Shown here piece after piece: positions 54,123-64,000 of a stretch of DNA of 64,000 bases (position 1 is the stretch's first letter; every line of letters starts with the position of its first letter). The position numbers were made by a program, and so were the translations under genes. This DNA comes from Microbotryum silenes-acaulis (lineage: Eukaryota; Basidiomycota; Microbotryomycetes; Microbotryales; Microbotryaceae): the NCBI GenBank assembly GCA_003665825.1, contig QPFY01000006.1, forward strand, positions 930,001 through 994,000, read 5' to 3'. The notes beneath the pieces are model-generated. The model was not told the origin of the DNA. It was given only the letters and a program-made list of their open reading frames with translations, and did not search any database.

Positions 54123-54537
54123 ATGTCGATCTCTCCCAGTGCACGTGTCTTAGTCGTGCCTCCCGACGCCGAGTCATTGCGACTCATTGGACAGCATCTG
54201 GGAGCTTGGCTTGACAAGAGGCAGTCGCTCTTGCCAGCATGGCGAACGAGTACAGTACACCACTTATCATGGACTGAACAGATCTGGTTCCTCGCATTCG
54301 CTTGACGAGGATCTAGTGATCAGGTGCTCGTTGCGACAGCTCGTCTTGTCCAACGTCAAACTTCGTTTGGAACAACTGCAGATTGTCTGTCAGACTCACA
54401 ACTTGCAGGGCTACTCTCTCGGCGATCAAAGACTACAAAATTATTTTTGGGTATTCTATTGTCTTCGTGCGCTGGGCGTTGTCCAGCATCCGAGAGTGGC
54501 TACATCTTCAAGCGAAGCACAGCCAAAGATATCCTGA
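54123..54537 (+). CDS. hypothetical short ORFs
   Basis: Two overlapping frames: one from ATG 54123 (MSISPSARVLVVPPDAES, then LRLIGQHLGAWLDKR) ending at 54305, the other 54250-54537 (DLVIRCSLRQLVLSNVKLRL). They read like protein and could be exons of one small gene or a frameshifted fragment. No family recognised. Confidence 0.2.
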
Positions 54538-54599
54538 TCCCCGGGCCTACAACGTTTGATTTCGAGGAATGCCAAATGGCGTGCTGCAATCACTGATTC

Positions 54600-55330
54600 G
54601 CGTGGTCCATCGGCGGAGCGACCTAGAGGTCCAGCACACCTACTAATAAATGTTATTATAGAGGCTGACTCGGGGTACACTTTGTGTGTTCAGTCTCGAG
54701 CACAAGCTTGCCTCCGGAAAGGCAGCGGCCGGAGCACTTGCTCGTGACGTCCGAGTCCGAGGCAAAGTTGCGACTCAGGGCATGTCCAAGTTGCGATCCT
54801 TCTTTTTCTGAACATGGGGCAACGGCATGGAAATTGGGAAGCAGTTGATGTAAGTTGAATCCGTTGCAAAGAAAGACAGAGACCTGACTCCTTCCCCTTT
54901 CTCACCCTCACCGGCCCGGCCAGCGATCGCATTCAACACGCCAAACCTACTAACAGCGAAGCCGCAGGTGGTCTCCATCCAACACCAGTTGATCACACCC
55001 ATGATGTAAGTAGTAATGTATATGTTTGCCTTTGTGTGCTCCAGCGTCTGATGATTGGGCTGACACGGGTGTGTGCAGTCATTGGGCAGATGGAGTTACA
55101 GGGGGCGAGCCAGTGCTGGAGGCCGGCGTGATTCCGCCTGTTCCCATTTGGACCCGGACAACATTCTCGACCTGCCCGGTTACAGTCGAATTTATGCGGA
55201 GGTCCGGGAAGGGCTTTTTACCGGTCACAAGTACGCCAAAGGATATCCCACGCAACTCCCCGTGACTGTCGATGAGCACTCTGGGCGACTTGCACAAGGA
55301 TATCCCACGCTGGGGAGTGGGCACCTATCA
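54600..55330. other. no firm gene; possible exon at 55145-55310
   Basis: A stretch reads HLDPDNILDLPGYSRIYAEV, then FTGHKYAKGYPTQLP, with protein-like composition and then YPTLGSG. It has no start, partner exon or recognised domain. Confidence 0.3.
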
Positions 55331-55359
55331 CGAAGGGCGAAGATAGGAGGGATGAGCCG

Positions 55360-56170
55360 GACGAAGGGGCTCGAGACGAGGGGCGAGGGACGAGGGACAA
55401 GTCGAGAGATGTTCTAGGGACTTCTCAAGAGAGACGAGGACGAGGGACGAGTACAAGGATGTGACCTTTGACGAGATTCGAGTTGCAGAAAGGAAGGAGA
55501 GAAGTAAGCTACGGAAATGGGGAACTAGACCAGAGGAGTCGGGGACGAGGTGGCGAGCTTGAGGAGGCGAGGCACGAGGATCACGTAATAGTGTTGAGGC
55601 TGGGGATCACGTAATAGAGCTTGGTTGAGGATTACGTAAGAGTCGGGGGCGAGAGGGTTGTGAGTGTGTAGTCGGAGGAGAAGAGAGCAGTGCATGGTGC
55701 CGAAGCGGGGAGAGGAGGTCCGAGGCGCGGGAAGGCCAAAGTCACGCGGATGACGAAGGTGCTGAGGCCGAACTCGGAGTGGCGAACTTCCATTCGTGAC
55801 AGCACCCTGGGTGAAGGTGATCTATTAGAAGTCTGGATCCCGACTCAAGCAGTTGAGTACGAGCGCAAGATAGAGGATGGAAGATAGATCGAGATTGCAG
55901 GGAGACTGACCTGGATCCCGACTCAAGCAGTTGAGTACGAGCGCAAGATAGAGGATGGAAGATAGATGGAGAAGGAAGAGAGACGAGCGCCCGCAGGGCG
56001 CGCGACTTCAACCGAATCCGACGTGTCAACCGGAACTCAATCAGGCGCTGGGATCTGGCAGGCACAGAACGACGAATTGAGGAGAGATGAAGCTAGCTAG
56101 TACGAATGAAGTAGGGGCATGGAAGTGAATAGTATTAAGAGATAATAAGGTATGATTGGATTCTTGACAT
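55360..56170 (-). repeat. GA-rich repeat region, possible solo LTR
   Basis: Purine-rich plus strand with GACGAGGGGCGAGGGACGAG units (55370-55470), three GGATYACGTAAKAG units (55577-55645) and a duplicated 57-bp block (below). The right end reads ...GGATTCTTGACA (56168), i.e. TGTCAAGAATCC on the minus strand, like the copia LTR start TGTCAGAG. The ACGTAA/ACGAGA composition also resembles that LTR. No partner LTR or target-site duplication was identified. Confidence 0.35.
55833..55967 (+). repeat. direct duplication of 57 bp (period 78)
   Basis: Copies 55833-55889 and 55911-55967 are identical as read, from CTGGATCCCGACTCAAGCAG to GATGGAAGATAGAT, separated by 21 bp. Confidence 0.9.
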
Positions 56171-57355
56171 GATCTGTGTGCGGTTGTCTGCACCGTCGAG
56201 GCTCGCACTTGGAGGGACAGGTCCTCCGGCAAACCTTTCGTGCATATTGCATGGGCCTGGTGTAGTTTCCTTGTCTGATGTGCGGCAGATGACACGCCAG
56301 ACCACGCCCCCGCCGACAGTCCGCAGTCCTAGGCGGGTCATCGCCTCCCCTGTCAAGCGTTCGGCAATGGACGCCGAGCTGAATATTGACTTGTCGAGCA
56401 CCGATGGTCATGAGGATGAGTTCAAGCCCGCAATTCCCCACTAAATCTTTTATACCGGCTGACGTGTTTGGTTACTTGGCGTTCAACAGTCACTGACAAC
56501 AACAAGAATCCGGTCCACACGCGGGCGAAAGAGGCTGCCGACAGCGATCATGAATGAAGTCTCTTCGGAACGCGCGGCTGGCTCCTACCGCAGGACCGGG
56601 AAGGCTCATGCTTGATTGGTCTCAAGCAAATGGTGAGGAAGAAAGGGTTCCTGGACCTTGTTTAGACAACGGAAACGAAAATAGAAATGTCTGAATGAGA
56701 ATAGACAGAGAAGACAATTTATAATGAAATGCAGTCGAAATTGAATGAAATGTGGATTTAATTTGTCGTTAGCGTCTCTAGCCTTGTCTTGCGGTGGTTA
56801 TTCGCTTGCGGCTGAGTAGGAGGTAGTGCCTATCCTCGGGCCATAGTTGTGAGTGTGACTTTATAGAGGGCACTGGAGGTTCAGGGACTCGTCGCCGCCC
56901 CGCGGTGCGTTAATCACTTGACTTCGTTGGCTGTTAGGGATTAGGCCGATTAGGTACCAATAGTTCCCACTGCTGATATTGAAGGGGCGCAGGTTTCGTT
57001 CCGCTTCACTTCGGTCTGAGATTGGAGCATAGCACGACAACATGATCTCATGCAGACCTACTATTTGAACAATGACTTCGATTGATTATCGCCGCTCACC
57101 AACATGACGATCGCCGAGCTCCTCGCCGTCGATGTCCCTCCCGCCGACGCGTCTCTTCACATCGAGTTGTCCAAAGACGAGCCTACCCAGTACTCGACCT
57201 TATCCTCTACTCGAGGCCATTGAAAAGGCAAAACAGCTCAATACCTCCAATCGTGCGTCTACCAAACTCAACTATCGTAATTTCGATCTAAGCTCATGCG
57301 TGTTCGGTACTACACAGCCCACACACTTGAAACTTCCGCCTCTTCATCAGCAAAA
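56171..57355. other. no firm gene; possible orphan first exon at 57104
   Basis: A short frame from ATG 57104 reads MTIAELLAVDVPPADASLHI then ELSKDEP, plausible as a first exon, but no continuation was found before the repeat at 57.36 kb. Confidence 0.35.
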
Positions 57356-57359
57356 TGGC

Positions 57360-57655
57360 CAAACGCGCGTAAGCGCGCGAAACCTCGTAAAGCAGTCGTT
57401 AAGCGGCCTAGAGCTGCTCTTAAGCGCCCTTAACCACTCGTTAGGCCACGCGCGCGTTAAGTGTCGCTTAAGTGTACCCTAGATAAGGGACTCTTACGGC
57501 GCACTTACGGCGCGCTTAAGACTCCTCGCGCGCTTTGTTTGCATACGCAAAGCGGTCCGTAAGCCCTCTTATGCGGCGTAAAGCGGTCCTAAAGCGACTT
57601 TATCCGAACCACAGACTGTGTTTTAAGCGGCTGTTTAGGCAGTCTTATCTTCGCA
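57360..57655. repeat. CGTAAG/CTTAAGCG motif-dense block
   Basis: About 300 bp built from many short near-palindromic units such as CGTAAGCGCGCG, GTTAAGCGGC, CTTAAGCGCCC, TTACGGCGC and GTAAAGCGG. The style matches repeat A (GTAAGGCGG, CCGTAAGAGC, CTTAGGCGG) without a direct alignment. No coding frame. Confidence 0.6.
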
Positions 57656-58524
57656 GCCCCTGATCTGTTGTCATTATAAACCTATGTTACACTCATATAC
57701 TACAGTCAAGTGAAGAGAGACTCTTCAAAGTCGCAAGCCCGTTGGGCTGTGATCCTCATCTCGTCACTGGTTCCGGATGGCACAACGAGCCGCATCACGC
57801 GATCACGTGACACGCTGCGCCGATGCTCTACCCCGCACTGCCACATCGTACAGGGACATCCAGAAAGCTAGCAGGTGATGGCGAACGTACCGGGGGATAG
57901 CTTTAACATAAGAACTACACCCCCAAAAAAAAATCGAGAAATTCCAGTCGCTTGTGAGGTACCGGTTCGATTTCGGTGGCGGAAAATGCAGAGCAGGAGG
58001 GGCCGGAGAGAACGAAGGACCTGGGACAGCATCGACTGCTCAGTTCGGGACTGGGTACCTGCTCATTCTCTAACGATGGGTCGTATCGTCGCCCGTACTA
58101 CAGAATCTGACAGGTATCTGCGTACCTGCGAATCTTGGTGATCTGCCAGAGTCCAGCGTTTGTTAAACTGATGAATTTCGATGCTGACGCCGGCTGCTGC
58201 GCGGCGCGCGAGGGCGCCGGGCGAAATGAGGCGAGCCCGTGAGCTGGTGAGTCGGGTTTCGCTCGAACCTCGAGCCCTCGCCCTTGTCGGACGCAATTTC
58301 CGACATTCGGGACGCAGGCTCAACGCATCTGCCTTGGCAGAACGTCCTTGGCACGCACACTTCATCCCGTAGACCCCTTCTCAAAGCAGGCGTGTTGACG
58401 CGATCGCTGAGAGGCGCAGAGTCGAGCCCAGCGTCATCATCGCCGATCGTTCGGCGACGCCTACCCGCGGCCACAACCTCAGAGGCTGAGCGAGCAGCTT
58501 ATGTCGACGTGAGGGTCGGAGTTG
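57656..58524. other. upstream region of the Zn2Cys6 gene
   Basis: No supported gene; presumably promoter and 5' UTR of the regulator that starts at 58525. Confidence 0.4.
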
Positions 58525-61500
58525 ATGGATCCAACGTCGCATCATCGTCCTTCCACAACGAGGTCAAGAATCTCTGACTGCACGGGCGCCGTAGTCCGTG
58601 CACCGTCGAGATCAGTCCAAGCGCCCTCAGTCAACGCTGAACCAACTGTTCCAGCTTCGCCTCCCTCGCCCCGGGCGGCTGGTAGTGAGGGGGCCAAGAA
58701 GCGCAAGCGTGTGTCCCTGTCATGTGAGTAGAATATTTAGTGTCAATCGTGAGGGTCCTGGCATGTGCTCTTGGTTTGAGGCTCGAACTCGATCGGGCCG
58801 GCGTGAACGCCCCATCGGGCATTGGCCTTCGACCGGAGTCCGCGAAGCCAGGCCCACGGAGGATTGGTGATATCGATGGGACACAAGTTTCTGATCCCCT
58901 TTCCCCCTTGCTTTACTCGGCCGCGTCAATTTCTAATGGCACGGACCCGACTAGGCGCGGAGTGTCGTCGCCTTAAGCTCAAGTGTAGCCGCGTATTGTG
59001 GCCATGCACGAGCTGCGTTAAACGTGGGTGCAAGGAACTTTGTCCAAATGGCACGCTCGCCCCCAGCGGACGCACAATCAAGACGGTCGAGGAACGAAAT
59101 AGCTTGAGCAAGAGGGTAGATCTTCTCGAACAGTTGATGCGCGAAAACGGACTTTCGGATTTCATCCCTCGCCCGACACCTGGACTCAAGTCGACGCCTG
59201 GCACCTCTTCGGACCGATTGATGAAGGACGAAGGTGAGGACGAAGAGTCGAACACCGTCGGGACGAATGTCGAGGAGTCGAGGGATCCCCTCGTACGCGG
59301 GATCGGCAGTTTGACCTTGGACGAAGACGGGACGTCGAGGTATCTCGGTATTTCCGCTGGTTCGGCTCTCTTTGCCGTGAGTTTGACTCCCGGCACGCTC
59401 TCCCCCTCCGTGAGAGCTCAACCCAGCTCATTTGTGTCATCTGCGCAGGACGATAACACGGACGCGTTGGACACGGACGATGAGAATCATACAGGACAGA
59501 AAAATCAACTACAAAGTGGGATATGCTCGACACTGATGGACAGAGTACCCGATTCAGCCGCCAGGGTCGTGAGCGCGACTCGGAACTCCCTCGTTAGGGA
59601 TTTCCCCTTCGCCAGCACGAGCACGAACACCTTAGAAACCCATCGGATGTCTCTGCCACCGTACGCAGAAGCTCTACGCTTGGCCCAAAACTACTATGAG
59701 GGTGTTTCGTTTATGTTTGAGCCGATAGCAGTGAGCATACCTGCACCAGCGCTCGCCTTGCGCCGCCTGCGTAGCTTACAATGACTGACTGCAGCGTGAT
59801 TCCCCGTGCGGTAGCCTGTGGACTTCTGGACCGACTACCTCGAAGCGGTCTACTATAAACCTGTACGCCCGCATCAATTATTATTCACCCTGTTCACCGG
59901 CTGACCCCGCCGTAGTTGTAGATTGTGGACGGTCCGAAGCTTGCGGCAGTTTTCATGGTACTGTCGCTCGGATCCTTGTTCGATCGCAAGATGCCAGCCA
60001 CTCCGAACGTCATCTCGGCTCAGTATTTCCAAGAAGCGCAAGCGATACTTTCCGCATCTTGCTTCTTGTCTCATGCCTCACTCCCCGCCCTGCAAGCTTT
60101 GCATCTATGCGGGAATGTGCTCTTCAACCGACACAAACTGCAAGAGTCTGGTGAAAGTGAGAGCGAGCTTTTCAATCGGGGTCCGGGGTCCGGGGTTCGT
60201 GCGCTGACCACGTTTCCGACTTTCCTCGTGGTACCAAGCATTCTTCCCAATGCTGGGTATGGCGGTCAAGATGGCTGTATCGATGGGGCTGCACCGCGAT
60301 GGCGCCCCTTGGGGGCTGACCGAGGAGGAGTGCAATCGGCGTCGGCTCGCCTTCTGGGAATTGGTTGCGGTTCGTTATCCCGAGTCTGGCAGCCATTGTA
60401 CACTTCGGATATCTGGGGGAAAAAACTCACGCGCCGCATCATCCCGACCCGCATAGCTTGATCGTCTTCAAGCCCTTATCAGCGGGAGGCCGTGTAGGTG
60501 CACGCACCTTCTCGCTGGCGATGCGAGTGCGCAGCTGACGCGCTGACGGACCCCATTCATTTGCTGCGTAGACTCACTGCATGCTCGCCACTTCGACACC
60601 CTGATGCCCAGCAACGCCCGCTTGTATGCTGTGACGAAATGGAAGCTTACCGGATTCATTGCACGTCTTTAGATCACAAGTGGATTCGTTTACACTCTGA
60701 CATTCCTGTATTCGTTCGCTTAGGCGCGAATGACGGACGAAGTGTTCTCGCCCAAGCCGCCGACCCACGGCGAGGTGGCGGCGCTCGATCAGGACCTACG
60801 TACGCTGTATCAGACCTCACCACCCTCGACGCGTTGCTCTGCCTTGGCTACCGACGCCTTCGCGCTACCACTATCTCAAAGGCCCCTCAAACTTGCCAAG
60901 CCTTCCACGCCCGCGACCTCAAGTGCGATGCCATCGCCGGGCGCGCCCGGCGTTCTCAAAGCTGCGATGGAGCTTCACACATTAGCCATGTTTTTTGCAG
61001 AGAGCATGTTGTGTGAGAGAAAGACCTTGACCGAATCTCTCGGTCTTGGAGACAGACACTTTCTGACCGGCTCCAGTGCTATTGCGCAGACTTGCACAGA
61101 GCCCCGTTCGCACAAGCCCTCATCGACTACCCGGGCGAGCCGCTCGAAGCTCCCTGGTCGGCATCGGTTTTGGCAGTAATTTTAGAAGCTGGCCCTTACG
61201 TGACCCAAATTGCCAAAAGCTGGAGCGAGCACGGGGTCAAGCTCGCTCCAAGGTGGTGGCATATATACTTTCATGTGAGCGCGAGTGGAGCCACGATTGG
61301 GAACAGCTTTAGCTGACCGGGTACCAATCTCTGGAACAGACTTTCGCCGCAACGGTCGTTCAGTCAAGTCTGGTCGTCAAATGCCCTCGGTCAAAGCTCG
61401 TGCAGCACGCCCTATACCAGATCACAGCTGCCATCGACATCTTCGAAACAGCGGCAGTCACCGGCGCCCCGGTCGCCATGCTGCTCCCACGGGCGAAATC

Positions 61501-62494
61501 ACTGCGTACCGATGCGCTCCGGGCAATACAGTCGACCAGGCGAATTCCTGCGTCCATGCGAGCATCAAATGGTCTTGGAGTCGTCTCACCATCAAAATCA
61601 TCAAAAGAGCCGGCGAATCTGGACATACTGGGCGCTGCGACTCAACTTTCGCGGAAGCCACGCCATTCGTCCGTGGACTCAGAATCTAGTCCTTCGCCAC
61701 ACACCGGCGCCGCCGTGCCGGCCGAGAAAGGCGAACCGCCAAGATCATCCCGTACCACGGTCATTGAGTCTAATCAAGTTCTTCCCCCGCAATCAGAATC
61801 GTGCACAGAGGCCAGTCGTCTGGCCCATGCCACACAGTCCTTCAGCACTGAGTCCCCGCCCCCTGGACTACGGACCGGTTTTCAATACAACCAGGCTTCA
61901 TTCCCGTTATCTCTTGCCGTACAGGACGCCTACTCCCCTCATGTTGAAGCTACGTCCTACGGAACCGATGCTCAACCTTACTCGAACGTAGGTTCCTCGA
62001 TCAATTATGGTGGTGCACAGACATCCTTTGCTCCCTTTCAGGCCGGCTTCGATTACTGTGGATCGCGCGGTCAATGCGATGCAACAAACTTCGTTCCTAG
62101 CCCACGTTACCTGGCCGAGTCCGTAAATCCCCCTTGGACGGGACAACTGACTAGTCCCGCCTCTGGCACGAATGGTCCGACAACACTTCCTTCCGATGAT
62201 TTGCGCGACCCCAATTATGCCGCCATGGCGGAAGCCATGCGTATGAGGGCGACGGAGATCAGTCGCAGTCTTGCAAGACCACATGCTGGGCAGCATCCGT
62301 CGCTCCATGTGTCGACACAGGGACGAGAGTCGCAGGGGAACCAGATAGGGATGCCGATATCGAACCCCTCCATAGGATCCGAGGGAACCTGGTCATTGTG
62401 TAAGGCCTTCGTCCCCCAGCGTTGGAAACGAAGGATTTACGCTCACAATGTACGCCCAATGCACAGGGAATGGTATGCTCCACACCTCGGATAA
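58525..62494 (+). CDS. Zn2Cys6 fungal-specific transcription factor
   Basis: Nuclear regulator with N-terminal binuclear zinc cluster and Fungal_trans domain; the target is unknown. Exons: 58525-58723, 58955-59730, 59815-59862, 59922-60150, 60239-60363, 60457-60493, 60572-60660, 60724-61012, 61090-61274, 61340-62494, about 1043 residues. The cluster is formed across intron 1: CAECRRLKLKC...CTSCVKRGCKELC (residues 67-97), followed by a short coiled coil (VEERNSLSKRVDLLEQLM). Fungal_trans text: FWTDYLEAVYYKP, KLAAVFMVLSLGSLFD, MLGMAVKMAVSMGLHRDG, RRLAFWELLDRLQALISGRP, YSLHARHFDTLMPS, LYLHRAPFAQALIDYPGEP and PWSASVLAVILEAGPYV. The C-terminal 300 residues are disordered. All introns are GT-AG except 60661-60723, which only keeps frame as GC-AG; that junction or the sequence there may be wrong. 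Confidence 0.85.
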
Positions 62495-62671
62495 GATATT
62501 ACGTCAATAGTAACTCTCGCACCAGAACTGCAGGGCGGGTATGACAGCGAAGGGATGTGATCAACAAAACTGCAATGCATTGATGCGACCTGCTTGCGAG
62601 TGAATAGTGTATGCAAGGTGAGAAAGATCGAATCAAAAAAGATCGCGAGTGCGTTCTGCGTCGGTGTGCAT

Positions 62672-64000
62672 CTATCTCCGGACGCTTTTCTCCAGTGGGT
62701 CGTCACGTATCGTCAGCTTTGACACGGACAGCCCCGTAGCTGCGCCATCGCCAAGTCTATATCCCGCGCCTGCGCTGGTATCCGGAGACCTCATCGTCAC
62801 GCCTTTTCTCGATGGTACAGCCGCCACCGGCGCTGGGGCTGACGCCGTCGTCGCGCTCCTCGGCGGCCCGGGACTCGGCGTCGGCGTCGTCGAAGCTGAA
62901 GAAGAGCTCCCACGTGAGTGCATCGTCGAATGGAAAGCATGGTTTAGAATCGTCGAAGGGGTCGCAAAGCTGACGGGTGCGGAGTTGGAGGGGCTCCCGG
63001 GTGCTTGCGATGTGGCGGCGATCGTTGAAGAAGTAAGCGTTGGCACGGGTGAAGATGCGCGGGCGACGCTAAGTTCCTTCAGGGGCGTTGGAGGGGACGT
63101 AGTCAGGCTCGGGATCAGCCGAGGTACCTTGTTGGTGACCGCGGTGTGTCCTCTGCTACGTGACGAAGAGTCGGCGGGCTCGACCTCGTTCGGAACCGGG
63201 TTGGGCAGGGTGACTTGGATCTCACCAAATAAGATGGACTCGCGACCGTCCGGCCCAAGTCGAACATGGGGTACGCTTCGCCCTCTCTGTCTCGGTCTAC
63301 TGGCCAGGTCCCATTCATCGGCGGGAGCAGGGAGCAAGGGCGGAAGTCCATTCAGTATTCTGCCCCTTGTCGATCCCAGACCTGGTTCCCGTTGCGCGGC
63401 GGCCAAATCTTGGGCGATATGGGAGGCGAAGCCATGTTCGGCAACATCGTCGTACGTGGCCATGGAATGAGCAGGAGTACCTCCCGTGGAAGGGGACGAA
63501 GAGGAAATCGGATACTCGTAGCCAGGATTGCCCCAAGCCAAAGCGTACGATCCGTGGGGACCCGGCCCTGTCGCGTTGCCCTCGGTTGCGGTCCACGCTG
63601 AAGACGAGCTTGGGCCCGATGCCGACAACGCAGCCGGCGGGAAGTTGCCGAAGGTGATTGAGTTTTCGAGTGCAATTTGTTCCCGATCCTCTTCGGGGAA
63701 TATAGGTCCCGGGTTGGGTCTCGTGCCGATCGGGTAAGCATAGGTCCATGTCGGCGGAGCAGCAGGGTACCCTCCAGGGTGGTACGGAGCAGCTCGCAGC
63801 GGCGGGACACGAGAGTGCGACGGCGAGGTGAATCGCGGCCCGACGTGCAAAGCAGTGCCATCGTGAGCCGACAAACTTGCACGGCCACTGTTACTGTAGC
63901 CTCGGCAGCCTCCGAACGTGGCCGAATGGTACGGTGCCGAAGCACCCAGGTCCGGACTAGATGGTGCTATCATTGCCGATCGGTGCTCGTGGCTAGACGA
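62672..64000 (-). CDS. Ser/Pro/Ala-rich protein, 5' end beyond the window
   Basis: Open frame from the window edge to a stop at 62672. An ATG is present at 63973, but the frame stays open to base 64000, so the start may lie outside. About 433 residues from that ATG. Composition: Gly/Ser/Pro/Tyr-rich N-terminal part (GGYPAAPPTWTYAYPIG), a short possibly folded stretch (YDDVAEHGFASHIAQDLAAA), then Ser/Thr/Pro/Ala-rich text to the basic end (DDPLEKSVRR). No domain recognised. It is convergent with the Zn2Cys6 gene, 177 bp apart. The sustained frame against strong codon bias supports a real exon. Confidence 0.55.
   Translation of the reverse strand, partial: SSSHEHRSAMIAPSSPDLGASAPYHSATFGGCRGYSNSGRASLSAHDGTALHVGPRFTSPSHSRVPPLRAAPYHPGGYPAAPPTWTYAYPIGTRPNPGPIFPEEDREQIALENSITFGNFPPAALSASGPSSSSAWTATEGNATGPGPHGSYALAWGNPGYEYPISSSSPSTGGTPAHSMATYDDVAEHGFASHIAQDLAAAQREPGLGSTRGRILNGLPPLLPAPADEWDLASRPRQRGRSVPHVRLGPDGRESILFGEIQVTLPNPVPNEVEPADSSSRSRGHTAVTNKVPRLIPSLTTSPPTPLKELSVARASSPVPTLTSSTIAATSQAPGSPSNSAPVSFATPSTILNHAFHSTMHSRGSSSSASTTPTPSPGPPRSATTASAPAPVAAVPSRKGVTMRSPDTSAGAGYRLGDGAATGLSVSKLTIRDDPLEKSVRR

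Noticed and set aside
62649..63470. 273-residue plus-strand ORF opposite the Ser/Pro-rich gene
   Set aside because: Shadow frame. The minus-strand frame is longer, reaches the window edge and has the more protein-like composition.
1..64000. CRISPR arrays, bacterial promoters, ribosome binding sites and operons
   Set aside because: Spliced eukaryotic genes throughout; no regular short repeat-spacer arrays were seen.

Overview
This window looks like a transposon-rich stretch of a fungal nuclear genome, most likely a basidiomycete. Protein-coding genes are split by short introns (about 55-150 bp, GT...AG, often with a CTNA-type branch site just upstream of the acceptor). They include eukaryotic housekeeping genes (RNA polymerase I/III subunit AC40, ribosome-biogenesis protein Mrd1, neddylation ligase Dcn1, a mitochondrial oxodicarboxylate carrier) and a fungus-type Zn2Cys6 regulator. 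The repeats are eukaryotic types common in basidiomycetes: Ty1/copia, non-LTR elements, Helitron, KDZ and a Crypton-like tyrosine recombinase. The assignment to Basidiomycota (perhaps Pucciniomycotina) is inference. There are no bacterial-style operons, ribosome binding sites or CRISPR arrays.

Layout. 0.08-4.6 kb: a nearly intact Ty1/copia element (minus strand) with a 5-bp target-site duplication, next to a divergent tRNA-like sequence at 4.93 kb. 5.0-5.6 kb: an unassigned ORF. 6.5-11.9 kb: a non-LTR retrotransposon with a good ORF1 and a frameshifted ORF2. 12.2-13.4 kb: an unknown intron-containing gene. 13.6-22.7 kb: a graveyard of palindromes, Helitron pieces and a second, 5'-truncated non-LTR element (16.6-19.0 kb). 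23.4-25.2 kb: the complete AC40 gene. 25.3-27.8 kb: a dispersed repeat and a decayed KDZ transposase. 29.2-30.75 kb: an unknown gene. 30.76-31.7 kb: repeats. 32.3-33.2 kb: a truncated Ste12-like gene. 33.4-35.2 kb: the oxodicarboxylate carrier. 35.3-39.0 kb: more dispersed repeat, Pif1-type Helitron helicase remnants and a small Helitron. 39.3-42.2 kb: MRD1. 42.2-42.6 kb: a 5'-truncated prefoldin subunit 3, tail to tail with MRD1. 43.5-48.1 kb: a Crypton-like gene. 48.9-50.8 kb: an unknown multi-exon gene. 51.5-53.1 kb: DCN1. 53.1-58.5 kb: mostly repeats. 58.5-62.5 kb: a Zn2Cys6 transcription factor. 62.7 kb to the window end: a low-complexity Ser/Pro-rich protein, cut by the edge.

The host genes are islands that do not form one pathway, although AC40 and Mrd1 both serve ribosome production. 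Intron-exon structures of AC40, the carrier, MRD1 and DCN1 were rebuilt by hand from splice signals and family knowledge. Every junction keeps frame and gives proteins of the usual family length (339, 310, 808 and 270 residues). The Zn2Cys6 gene was rebuilt the same way (about 1043 residues), but one junction works only as a GC-AG intron.

Notable observations: a 5-nt microexon inside the carrier signature of the oxodicarboxylate carrier; a 213-bp repeat with one mismatch sitting 81 and 158 bp upstream of the start codons of AC40 and the carrier; a copia primer-binding site that matches the initiator-tRNA anticodon arm and contains the element's own start codon; a small Helitron carrying a fragment of Rep, with a recognisable hairpin plus CTGG end shared by a second Helitron copy; and a Crypton-like gene broken near its end by one TGA.
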